Notes under the pieces: model-generated
What the model was told of the DNA's origin: nothing
The model's database searches: none
Seen by the model: the letters and a program-made list of their open reading frames with translations, nothing else
Position numbers and translations under genes: made by a program
Shown: positions 1-6,664 of the stretch, piece after piece
Layout of the letters: the number at the start of each line of letters is the position of its first letter
How positions within the stretch are numbered: position 1 is the first letter of the stretch
Origin: GCA-2731375 sp964462145
GTDB lineage: Bacteria > Pseudomonadota > Alphaproteobacteria > GCA-2731375
Assembly (NCBI GenBank): GCA_964462145.1
Contig: CAYWYB010000182.1
Span: forward strand, 1 to 10,499
Length of the DNA stretch: 10,499 nucleotides
Reading direction: 5' to 3'

Positions 1-981
1 GGACCATAGGCGGCGGGTGACAAAATGCAATGGGTGTTCATAGGTATGCCCCATGGCACCGTGGGTCTGGTGGGCGATTGAGGCCACGATCGTTGCGGCC
101 TCGGAGGCCCGGATCTTGGCCGTGGCCATCTCAAACCCCGCCTTGCTGCCCTTGCGGTCGGCGGCACGGGAGGCGTTTTCCACCGCCGCGCCCGCCGCCG
201 CCACTTCACCGGCCATGCGGGCCAGCTCCTGCTGCACCGCCTGAAATTTGCCGATCGGTGTGCCGAACTGGCTGCGTTCGTTGGCATATTGCACGGTCAG
301 CTCCAAGGCCCGCTCCAGCGCGCCAGCGATCTGGCTGGCACGGGCCATGGCGGCAAAGGCGAACAGGCGGTCTGGGTCGATGCTGTCGGGCAAAGGCGCG
401 GCGTTTACCGCCAAACCATCGAAGCGCAATCTGTCGCGCGGTTCCGCAGCGATATTCGCATCCTCCAATGTCACGGACCAGGCCTCTCTTGGCACAAGGG
501 CCATATGGGGCGCCCCGTCGCAAACGCCGGCCACGGCCAGATGCTCGACGCTGCGCCCCCAGGGCACGCGCGTGGCGTCACCGCTGACGCGATAGCCGCC
601 GCCATCCTTGGCGATGGTTAGCGCCTCGTCGGCGCGCACGGGCGCCACGGATACGGGGCCCGTTGGCATCTCCAGCCCGGCACTGGAAAGCAGCCAACCG
701 GCCAGAATGCTTTCCAGCAAAGGCAGCGGCGCCTGATACTTCCCCGCGGCGCGGATCACCACCTCGGCCTCGTCCCAGCCGCCGCCGACGCCGCCCTGGT
801 CTTCGGGCACCAGCACCCATGGCAGGCCATTCTCTTCGATCATCTGCCACAACTCAGCTTGCGAAGCGCCGGTCTCGGCGCTTTCCAGACCATCCTTGCT
901 AACCTGATCGGCCAGCAACCGGTTCACCTGGTCCCCCAGGATCGTCCGCAGTTCGCTGTCTCCACTCATCGCACTACTCAT
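1..981 (-). CDS. Acyl-CoA dehydrogenase, beta-type (probably non-catalytic) chain; C-terminus cut by window edge
   Basis: Open from an ATG at 981 to the left edge (327 codons visible, no stop). Acyl-CoA dehydrogenases are FAD enzymes that desaturate acyl-CoA at C2-C3. Visible family marks are YANERSQFGTPIGKFQ (residues 232-247) and the near-terminal GAMGHTYEHPLHFVTRRLWS (308-327), so only about 50 residues should be missing. The middle domain is degenerate: residues 105-200 lack the usual TEPxAGSD flavin segment. The position of the catalytic Glu in IVD-like enzymes aligns by eye with Ala213 (AARMAR-like region, A213-R214). These traits fit the beta chain of alpha2beta2 dehydrogenases such as mycobacterial ChsE1-ChsE2 or FadE28-FadE29. 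The start is chosen because its ATG overlaps the TGA of the upstream dehydrogenase gene in an ATGA junction, implying translational coupling; a second in-frame ATG lies at 969. Family assignment is firm; the beta role is inferred. Confidence 0.88.
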   Translation of the reverse strand, partial: MSSAMSGDSELRTILGDQVNRLLADQVSKDGLESAETGASQAELWQMIEENGLPWVLVPEDQGGVGGGWDEAEVVIRAAGKYQAPLPLLESILAGWLLSSAGLEMPTGPVSVAPVRADEALTIAKDGGGYRVSGDATRVPWGRSVEHLAVAGVCDGAPHMALVPREAWSVTLEDANIAAEPRDRLRFDGLAVNAAPLPDSIDPDRLFAFAAMARASQIAGALERALELTVQYANERSQFGTPIGKFQAVQQELARMAGEVAAAGAAVENASRAADRKGSKAGFEMATAKIRASEAATIVASIAHQTHGAMGHTYEHPLHFVTRRLWS

Positions 982-2129
982 CTCAGGCCCAATCCCCGGG
1001 CCAGAATGCCCCGTACAATTTCACGCGTGCCGCCGCGCACCGCATAGGCGGTCGCCGACAGGGTGGTGTAGGCCATGGTCTGTTCGAAATCATCGCCGTG
1101 ATGGGGGCTCGGCTCCCGCTCGAAGATTTGATGGGCGATATACGGTACGGATTGTTCGAACAAGGTGCCGACTTCCTTGACCACGGCGCCGTCGAGGGCC
1201 GGGTCCTCGCCAGCCTGCAATTTCGCCGCGACCGAGATCGACATATTCCGCAAGGTGGCCAGATGCGCCACCAAGCGGCCCACGGCCCTGGCGCCTTCCG
1301 GCGTGGTGTCCTTGGAGACCTCTTTCAGCAATTCGCGGAGCATCTGATAGGACGACAAATAACGTTCCGGGCCCGAGCGTTCAAAGGCCAGTTCCGCCAT
1401 CACCTGGGACCAGCCTTCGTTTTCCGTGCCTATCAGGTTGGCATCCGGGACAAAGGCATCCTCGAAGACGCATTCGTTGAAGTGCTGCTCGCCGGCCAAA
1501 TTCTTGATGGGACGGATTGTAATGCCATCCGTGTTCTTCAGATCGATCAGAATTTGCGACATACCGTCATGCTTGCGCTCGGCTTCCGGATTGGTACGGA
1601 CCAGGGCGATCATGTAATCGTGCAGATGTGCGCCGGAGGTCCAGGTCTTGGTGCCGTTAACCAGCCAGCCGCCATCGGTCCGCGTCGCCCGCGTCCGGAT
1701 CGAGGCCAGATCCGAGCCGGAATCCGGCTCGCTCATGCCGATACAGAAAAAGATCTCGCCCTTTGCGATGCGCGGAATAATGCGCTGCTTCATCTCTTCC
1801 GTGCCGAATTTCAGGATCAGCGGGCCACTTTGCCGGTCCGTCATCCAATGACCGCCCACCGGGGCGCCGGCGGCCAGGACCTCTTCCAGCATGACATAGC
1901 GTTCGAAGGCGGATTTGCCGTGGCCGCCGTATTCCTTGGGAAAAGTCATACCCAGAAAACCGGCCTGGCCCATTTTTCGGCTGAAATCCATATCAATGCC
2001 AAGCCAGGAACGGGATCGCATGGCGGCGGGATAATCGGCCAGGTTTTTTGCCAGAAAGGCCCGCACCTCCTCTCGCACCGCCGCCGTTTCGGGCGGCAGT
2101 TCGGTGGGGTCAAATCGGAAGGAATGCAT
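978..2129 (-). CDS. Acyl-CoA dehydrogenase, catalytic alpha-type chain
   Basis: A 383-residue protein, full length for the acyl-CoA dehydrogenase family. N-terminal helical domain about 10-125, with FPKEYGGHG at 63-71. The flavin/substrate segment GMSEPDSGSD lies at 131-140 and NGTKTWTSGAH at 158-168 in the middle beta domain. The C-terminal helical domain ends in RGGTREIVRGILARGLGLR (365-383). The MCAD-type catalytic Glu position (YEGT) is replaced here by Gly (RGGT), while Glu250 in AFERSGPER sits where isovaleryl-CoA dehydrogenase and the catalytic chains of actinobacterial steroid dehydrogenases carry their base. It is therefore the likely active chain, desaturating an acyl-CoA with electrons passed to ETF. 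It is the first gene of a leftward operon, overlapping the beta-type gene by 4 bp, and its start lies 91 bp from a divergent enoyl-CoA hydratase. Substrate unknown; a branched or bulky acyl-CoA is a guess from the heteromeric architecture. Confidence 0.93.
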   Translation of the reverse strand: MHSFRFDPTELPPETAAVREEVRAFLAKNLADYPAAMRSRSWLGIDMDFSRKMGQAGFLGMTFPKEYGGHGKSAFERYVMLEEVLAAGAPVGGHWMTDRQSGPLILKFGTEEMKQRIIPRIAKGEIFFCIGMSEPDSGSDLASIRTRATRTDGGWLVNGTKTWTSGAHLHDYMIALVRTNPEAERKHDGMSQILIDLKNTDGITIRPIKNLAGEQHFNECVFEDAFVPDANLIGTENEGWSQVMAELAFERSGPERYLSSYQMLRELLKEVSKDTTPEGARAVGRLVAHLATLRNMSISVAAKLQAGEDPALDGAVVKEVGTLFEQSVPYIAHQIFEREPSPHHGDDFEQTMAYTTLSATAYAVRGGTREIVRGILARGLGLR

Positions 2130-2220
2130 GTTTGCTCACAATTCGGGTTACTATCAGGCTCAAACTAGCAGCCGAGGCGGTGGCGTTAAAGGGCCGCCGC
2201 GAATATTTGAAGGACGATCA
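2130..2220. promoter_or_regulatory. Divergent intergenic region between dehydrogenase and hydratase operons
   Basis: This 91-bp gap separates two gene starts pointing away from each other, so promoters for both operons should lie here or just inside the genes. I could not pick a convincing -35/-10 pair in either direction. A GC-rich imperfect hairpin has arms GGCGG (2176-2180) and CCGCC (2194-2198) with a 13-nt loop in the leader of the rightward transcript. AAGGA at 2210-2214 is the ribosome binding site for the hydratase, 6 nt before its ATG. GCTCAAAC at 2158-2165 recurs in the other regulatory gap (3918-3925). Confidence 0.5.
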
Positions 2221-3000
2221 ATGAGCGAGTTCGAACACGTAGGGTTGCGTTCCGACAAAAGGGTCGGCTGGGTCGAATATGACCGTCCCCCGATAAATGC
2301 CTTCAATTGGAAAATGGTGGACGAGGTTCATCGGGGCGTGCAGCAGCATCTGGCCGATGCCGAAGTTCGTGTCATCGTCCTGGCCAGCGCTTTGCAGCGC
2401 TATTTCAGTGCCGGCGCCGAAATCGCCGAATTCGAAAATATTGGCGAAGCGGGCATGCGGGACTGGGTCGAGATGGTACACGGTCTGGTTCAAACCCTGC
2501 GCCATTCCAGCAAGCCATTGCTGGCTGCCATCAACGGTACGGCGGTGGGCGGCGGCCTGGAAATGACTCTGCATTGCGACCTGCGTTTCGCCGCCACCGA
2601 TGCCCGCCTGGGCCAACCGGAGGTCAATATCAACTTCATCCCTCCAATCGGCGCCACCCAGGCCCTAGCCCGGCTGATTGGCCGATCGCAGGCGATCCGC
2701 CTGCTCTATGACGGCGGCCTTGTTACGGCGCAGGATGCCTATGAACTCGGTTTGGTGGATACCCTGGTGGCGCCCGACGAACTGCGGGCAGAGGTTCAGG
2801 CCTATGGCGAAAGTCTGGCCGCCAAACCAAGGGAAGCATTGGCGGCGATCCGGCAAAGCATTACCCTGGGCGGGGGCATGGATTTCGATGACGGCCTGGC
2901 TCTGGAGGCCGAACATGTCATCCGCCTGGCCGGAACGGACGATTTCGACGAAGGTGTGCGCGCCTTCATGGAGAAACGCGCGCCGAAATGGCAAGACTAA
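2221..3000 (+). CDS. Enoyl-CoA hydratase/isomerase family protein (crotonase fold)
   Basis: A 259-residue protein of standard crotonase length. Such enzymes hydrate trans-2-enoyl-CoA to 3-hydroxyacyl-CoA. The oxyanion-hole segments are FSAGAEIAEF (62-71) and INGTAVGGGLE (104-114). Both glutamates of classical hydratases appear with the usual 20-residue spacing: Glu114 (GGGLE) and Glu134 (GQPEVNINFIPPIG). True water addition is therefore more likely than an isomerase or a decarboxylase role. The start at 2221 follows AAGGA by 6 nt; an in-frame ATG at 2104 would overlap the divergent dehydrogenase gene and add a non-conserved extension, so it was rejected. Only 16 bp separate this gene from the downstream lyase gene, so they are probably co-transcribed. 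It should accept the enoyl-CoA made by the divergently encoded dehydrogenase pair; that link is inferred from position. Confidence 0.92.
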   Translation: MSEFEHVGLRSDKRVGWVEYDRPPINAFNWKMVDEVHRGVQQHLADAEVRVIVLASALQRYFSAGAEIAEFENIGEAGMRDWVEMVHGLVQTLRHSSKPLLAAINGTAVGGGLEMTLHCDLRFAATDARLGQPEVNINFIPPIGATQALARLIGRSQAIRLLYDGGLVTAQDAYELGLVDTLVAPDELRAEVQAYGESLAAKPREALAAIRQSITLGGGMDFDDGLALEAEHVIRLAGTDDFDEGVRAFMEKRAPKWQD

Positions 3001-3016
3001 AAGGATATTTTTGATT

Positions 3017-3883
3017 ATGAGCGAGCAAGCAAAATCCATCGCACAGTGCCTGCGGGATGGCGAATTCGTCCTGGCGCCGGGGATCTTCGATCTGATCTCG
3101 GCCCGCATGGCGGACAGCATGAGCTTCAAGGCCATCTACATGACCGGCTATGGCATCGCAGCCAGCCATCTGGGCCAGCCCGATGCTGGTTATGCCACCT
3201 ATACCGACATGGTGGGGCGCGCCGCGCAGGTGGTCTCGCGCACCACGACGCCACTCATTGCCGATGCCGATACCGGCTTTGGCGGGCCCCTGAACGTACA
3301 GCATACCATTCGCGGTTATGAACGGGCCGGGGTCCAGGCGATCCAGATCGAGGACCAGGAATTCCCCAAGAAATGCGGCCATACCCTGGGCCGCCGGGTG
3401 ATCCCGATCGAGGATATGGCGACCAAAATCAAGGTCGCGGCGGAAGCGCGGGAGAGCGACGATTTCCTGATCATCGCGCGTACCGACAGCCGCACCACCC
3501 TAGGCCTGGACGAGGCCCTGCGCCGGGGCGAGGCCTTCGCCAAGGCCGGCGCGGATATCATCTTTATCGAAAGCCCGGAAACCCTGGACGAGATGAAAAC
3601 CGTCTGCGCCAATTTCGACAAACCCTGTTTCGCCAACATGGTTGAAGGCGGGCGCACGCCGCTGTTATCGGCGGAGGAGCTTGAGGATCTGGGCTTTGCC
3701 ATCGCGATTTTCCCAGGCACGGGGTTTCTTGCCACCGCGCAGGTCCTCCATAACGTCTATGGCGCCCTGAAAGCCGATGGCATCTCGACCAAGGTCAGCG
3801 ACCAGCTGTATCCATTCGAGGATATGAACAAGCTGATGGGCTTTGAAGCCGTCTGGGAATTCGATGAAAAGTACGGGGATTGA
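3017..3883 (+). CDS. Isocitrate lyase/PEP mutase superfamily protein, probably a C-C lyase
   Basis: A 288-residue TIM-barrel protein, the usual size for 2-methylisocitrate lyase, dimethylmalate lyase and carboxy-PEP mutase relatives. Visible signatures are YMTGYG (41-46), the metal-site DADTGFGG (83-90, Asp83 and Asp85), the flexible catalytic loop KKCGH (118-122) with Cys120 as the presumed acid/base, IARTDS (153-158, Arg155) and FIESPE (183-188, Glu185). KxCGH marks the lyases; PEP mutase proper carries Asn in place of Cys. The predicted reaction is retro-aldol cleavage of a 2-hydroxy-dicarboxylate to pyruvate, glyoxylate or a homologue, with Mg2+. Which substrate cannot be told; oxaloacetate decarboxylase relatives are an alternative. 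The ATG at 3017 lies 9 nt after AAGGA (3000-3004... read at the preceding stop). It is linked to the hydratase gene and ends in a palindrome covering its stop codon. Confidence 0.88.
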   Translation: MSEQAKSIAQCLRDGEFVLAPGIFDLISARMADSMSFKAIYMTGYGIAASHLGQPDAGYATYTDMVGRAAQVVSRTTTPLIADADTGFGGPLNVQHTIRGYERAGVQAIQIEDQEFPKKCGHTLGRRVIPIEDMATKIKVAAEARESDDFLIIARTDSRTTLGLDEALRRGEAFAKAGADIIFIESPETLDEMKTVCANFDKPCFANMVEGGRTPLLSAEELEDLGFAIAIFPGTGFLATAQVLHNVYGALKADGISTKVSDQLYPFEDMNKLMGFEAVWEFDEKYGD

Positions 3884-3895
3884 CCCAAAGGGTCA
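3881..3895. repeat. Perfect short palindrome over the lyase stop codon
   Basis: TGACCC-AAA-GGGTCA: two perfect 6-nt arms with a 3-nt loop. The first three bases are the TGA stop of the lyase gene. No T-run follows, so it is not a typical intrinsic terminator. It could be an mRNA-stabilising 3' hairpin, a weak attenuator, or a dimeric protein-binding site upstream of the next operon's promoter. Confidence 0.5.
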
Positions 3896-3905
3896 TCTCT
3901 AGAAA

Positions 3906-3936
3906 TTGACGCAAACCGCTCAAACAGTGCTAGCCT
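3906..3936 (+). promoter_or_regulatory. Candidate sigma70-type promoter for the flavoprotein-ketosynthase-ligase operon
   Basis: TTGACG at 3906-3911 matches a -35 box and GCTAGCCT at 3929-3936 resembles the GCTAnnnT-like -10 seen in many alphaproteobacterial promoters, with 17 nt between TTGACG and GCTA. It lies in the 109-bp gap, about 57 nt before the next ATG, the longest gap in the rightward gene series. Read by eye only; no transcription data. Confidence 0.42.
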
Positions 3937-3950
3937 AAAGGCAACTGTTT
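3922..3950. promoter_or_regulatory. Inverted repeat overlapping the candidate -10 box (possible operator)
   Basis: AAACAGT (3922-3928) and ACTGTTT (3944-3950) are perfect 7-nt inverted arms around a 15-nt spacer that contains the candidate -10 box; GC/GC can extend the pairing with one bulge. Placement over the -10 and transcription start region is that of a repressor operator. No regulator gene lies in the window, so the binding protein is unknown. A 5' leader hairpin is the alternative. Confidence 0.45.
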
Positions 3951-3992
3951 AGGGGGCTACGGCCCAAAGAAGAAAGTTTGGAGGAAACGATC

Positions 3993-5381
3993 ATGATGAC
4001 AGGTGAAGAATACCGCGCGTCCCTGGACGACGGCCGGGCAACCTATTTCGAGGGCGAGCGGGTCGATGATATCCCCAACCACCCTGTCATGGGCGTGGCC
4101 GCGGATGTGGTGGCGAATTGTTACGACGCTTTCTATTCGCCTGATCCCGACGCCCGCTCGCCGCTGATGGGTATTCCAAAATCCGCCGAGGAACTAAAGA
4201 ACCGCATCCCGTTGTTGCATGACGCCGACATGCTGGCGCATACCACCTACAGCTCCATCATGACGTTGATTACAGCCGCCGGGCGGATGCCGGATCAGCC
4301 GGTCTATAACAAGCGCATCATGGCCTATGTGGAGGAAATGCAGCGCAAGGACATCCGCATCATCCAATGCATCACCGATGCCAAGGGCGACCGCAGCCTG
4401 CCTCCTGGCAAACAGCCCGATCCCGATGCCTACACCCACGTGGTCGAACGGCGCGAGGACGGCGTGGTCATTCGCGGCGCCAAGCTGCACATTACCGGCG
4501 CCTCCCTGGGCCATGAGCTGCTGACCATACCAACCAAGGCCATGAAACCGGGCGAGGACGATTACGCCATCGCCTGTTGCGTGCCCGTGAATGCGCCGGG
4601 GGTGAAAATCGTCAATGCCTCCTACGCGCCCCGGCACGAGGACGTGCGCCATTTCCCTATTTCCTCCACCAAGCACTGCCCCGAAGGTTTTGTCATTTTC
4701 GATGACGTCTTTGTGCCGAACGAACGCGTCTTCCTGGATGGTGAGATCAAGTATGCCGCCAACTTCGCGCACTCGCTTGGCCTTTGGGAGCGTCTGGGCA
4801 GCCTCTCGCACCTGGCCGATGACGCGGACATTCTGGTCGGCTTCGCGCAGTTGATTTCCGAGGCCAATGGCCTGGACCGGGTGGCTCATGTAAAGGAGAA
4901 AATCTCGGACCTGATCATCTATGCCACCCTGATCCGGGCCTCGTTGGAAGCCGCCATTCACAATTGCGACTTTGGTCCCGACGGCGCGGCCTTCCCGAAC
5001 GAGCTGTATATCAATGCCGGCAAGTATCACGGCGCCGCCAACTACAGCTCCATGGTCCGCCACCTGCACGATGTCTCGGGTGGCGGTATCGTCACCACCC
5101 CAACCATGGCGGATCTGGAAAACAACGAAGTCGGCGCCCTGGTGCGCAAGTACATGGCGGGCGGCGCGGGCGTTGCCGGCGAATACCGCATGAAGCTGTT
5201 CCATGCGATCCGCGATATCACCGCGGATTCTTATGGCGGCTGGCGTTTCGTTACTTACCTGCAGGCCGGCGGCGGCCTGTATGCCCAGCGCATCGTCACC
5301 CGGCGCCACTACGATCTGGACAAGGCCAAAAGCATGGCCCTGGAGCAGGCCCATATGGAAGCAGAATTAGCCGCTGATTAG
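3993..5381 (+). CDS. HpaB/AbfD-fold flavoprotein (4-hydroxyphenylacetate 3-hydroxylase / 4-hydroxybutyryl-CoA dehydratase superfamily) without Fe-S ligands
   Basis: A 462-residue protein close in length to AbfD-like dehydratases and shorter than E. coli HpaB. The hallmark block is TDAKGDRSLPPGKQPDPDAY (128-147), followed by VVERREDGVVIRGAKLHITGA (150-170) and IFDDVFVPNERVFL (235-248); the C-terminal helical part includes VAHVKEKISDL (297-307). The superfamily holds FADH2-dependent phenol hydroxylases and the FAD/[4Fe-4S] radical dehydratase AbfD. No cysteine occurs between residues 44 and 125, so the CxxxC pair of AbfD is absent, and the region after HVKEK has no His/Cys at the remaining ligand positions by my alignment. 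An oxygenase, a redox-neutral isomerase or a new CoA-ester activity remains possible. No flavin reductase partner (HpaC) is visible. Start at 3993 because GGAGG (3980-3984) sits 8 nt upstream; TTG at 3978 is too close to that site. Family firm, reaction open. Confidence 0.87.
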   Translation: MMTGEEYRASLDDGRATYFEGERVDDIPNHPVMGVAADVVANCYDAFYSPDPDARSPLMGIPKSAEELKNRIPLLHDADMLAHTTYSSIMTLITAAGRMPDQPVYNKRIMAYVEEMQRKDIRIIQCITDAKGDRSLPPGKQPDPDAYTHVVERREDGVVIRGAKLHITGASLGHELLTIPTKAMKPGEDDYAIACCVPVNAPGVKIVNASYAPRHEDVRHFPISSTKHCPEGFVIFDDVFVPNERVFLDGEIKYAANFAHSLGLWERLGSLSHLADDADILVGFAQLISEANGLDRVAHVKEKISDLIIYATLIRASLEAAIHNCDFGPDGAAFPNELYINAGKYHGAANYSSMVRHLHDVSGGGIVTTPTMADLENNEVGALVRKYMAGGAGVAGEYRMKLFHAIRDITADSYGGWRFVTYLQAGGGLYAQRIVTRRHYDLDKAKSMALEQAHMEAELAAD

Positions 5382-5392
5382 GAGACACCAGA

Positions 5393-6643
5393 ATGGTTGA
5401 AATCGCCATTACCGGAACCGGTGTCGTTTCCGCCTTCGGCGCCGATGTGACCGATTTTCACAACCGCATGCTCGGCGCGGAAACCGCGATCAAGGCCTCG
5501 CCCTGGGCCGACGAAGTCCCTGGCAGGGATGCCTGGCAGGCCGTCATCGGCGATTTCAATCCCGCCGACTGGATGGATGCGCGGGTCGAGGACGGCACCG
5601 ATCTGTTTGCCCAGTTCGGCCTGGCCGCCGCCGATCAGGCCGTGCGCCAGGCTGATCTGGGCGAGTTGGACCCCTTGCGCACGGCGGTGGTCAACGGCAC
5701 CTCCATTGGCGGCGTGCGGGCCGTGATGAAGGCGCAATATGCCCTTGATACCGAAGGCGGCGAAGCAGTGCCGCGCAAGACGCAGATCCAGATCTGGCCC
5801 AACATGGCGGCAGCCCAGATCGCCATGCGTTATGGTCTGCATGGTCCGTCGTTGACCATGACCACCGCCTGCGCCTCGTCCCTGGATGCCATCGGCACGG
5901 CGGCCCGCCTGATTGAGCGGGGCGAGGCCGATGTCGCCATCACCGGCGGCACCGAGGGCGGCATCAGTCTGGCCGGCGGCGGCCGGGATGGCGGTTTCGT
6001 GCCGGTGCTGTTCTACACCGGCAATGTCTATGGCATGGAGGCGCCCTCTTCCGATCCGAACCAGGCCATGCTGCCCTTCGATGTCAAACGCAGTGGTATT
6101 GTGGTCGGCGAAGGGGCGGCGATGCTGGTGCTGGAGCGGGCCGAACATGCGCGCGCCCGTGGTGCCAATATCCTGGGCTATTTGCGCGGCTACGGCTCGT
6201 TGGCGGACGGTTTTCATCCCTCCTCGCCCGAACCCACCGGCGTTTGGGAAGCCCGGGCAATGGAACTGGCACTTGGCGATGCGGACATGGCGCCGGCAGA
6301 GGTCGATGCCATGATTGCGCACGCCACCGGAACGCCCAAGGGCGATACGGCGGAGATCAACGCCATCAACAAGATCCATCCCGGACGCGGCCTGCCGGTA
6401 TCCTCCATCAAGGGACATCTGGGCCATCCGGGCTCGGCTTCCGGCGCCATGGCGGTTATCACCGGCCTGATGGGCATGGAGCGAGGCCGTTTTGGCCATA
6501 TCGCCAATACGAACGAACCCGATCCGGAGGCGGATTTCGAAATCGTCCACGGCCAGCCCAAGGATCTGAAATACGGCAGCCTGCAGGTGAATGCCTTCGG
6601 CTTCGGCGGGCAAAATGCCTCGGTCGTGCTGACCCGCAATTAG
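5393..6643 (+). CDS. Beta-ketoacyl synthase (FabF/KAS II-like condensing enzyme)
   Basis: A 416-residue thiolase-fold protein with standard KAS II length. N-terminal ITGTGVVSAFG (6-16). The catalytic triad appears complete: Cys160 in TTACASSLDAIG, His310 in HATGTPKGD and His345 in SIKGHLGHPG, with Lys340 also conserved. GVVGEG-like SGIVVGEGAAMLVLERA (234-250) and FGFGGQNASVVL (402-413) complete the family pattern. Enzymes with this triad perform decarboxylative Claisen condensation of an acyl thioester with malonyl thioester, usually on acyl carrier protein. No carrier protein, malonyl transferase or ketoreductase is seen nearby; instead the gene is 11 bp after the HpaB/AbfD-like gene and 21 bp before an acyl-CoA ligase. 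It may act on CoA esters or borrow the housekeeping carrier. A duplicated housekeeping fabF is less likely given the neighbours. Confidence 0.92.
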   Translation: MVEIAITGTGVVSAFGADVTDFHNRMLGAETAIKASPWADEVPGRDAWQAVIGDFNPADWMDARVEDGTDLFAQFGLAAADQAVRQADLGELDPLRTAVVNGTSIGGVRAVMKAQYALDTEGGEAVPRKTQIQIWPNMAAAQIAMRYGLHGPSLTMTTACASSLDAIGTAARLIERGEADVAITGGTEGGISLAGGGRDGGFVPVLFYTGNVYGMEAPSSDPNQAMLPFDVKRSGIVVGEGAAMLVLERAEHARARGANILGYLRGYGSLADGFHPSSPEPTGVWEARAMELALGDADMAPAEVDAMIAHATGTPKGDTAEINAINKIHPGRGLPVSSIKGHLGHPGSASGAMAVITGLMGMERGRFGHIANTNEPDPEADFEIVHGQPKDLKYGSLQVNAFGFGGQNASVVLTRN

Positions 6644-6664
6644 GACACAATTAGGAGAGGTGCG

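Noticed and set aside
1098..2168. Long plus-strand frame opposite the alpha dehydrogenase gene
   Set aside because: The minus strand encodes a full, motif-complete acyl-CoA dehydrogenase; the plus-strand product resembles no family and is explained by codon bias.
2104..2220. In-frame upstream ATG extending the enoyl-CoA hydratase by 39 residues
   Set aside because: It overlaps the start of the divergent dehydrogenase gene, the extension does not resemble the crotonase family, and AAGGA sits correctly before the ATG at 2221.
2678..3016. Long upstream extension of the lyase reading frame
   Set aside because: It lies wholly inside the hydratase gene in another frame; the family's usual N-terminus begins at the ATG at 3017.
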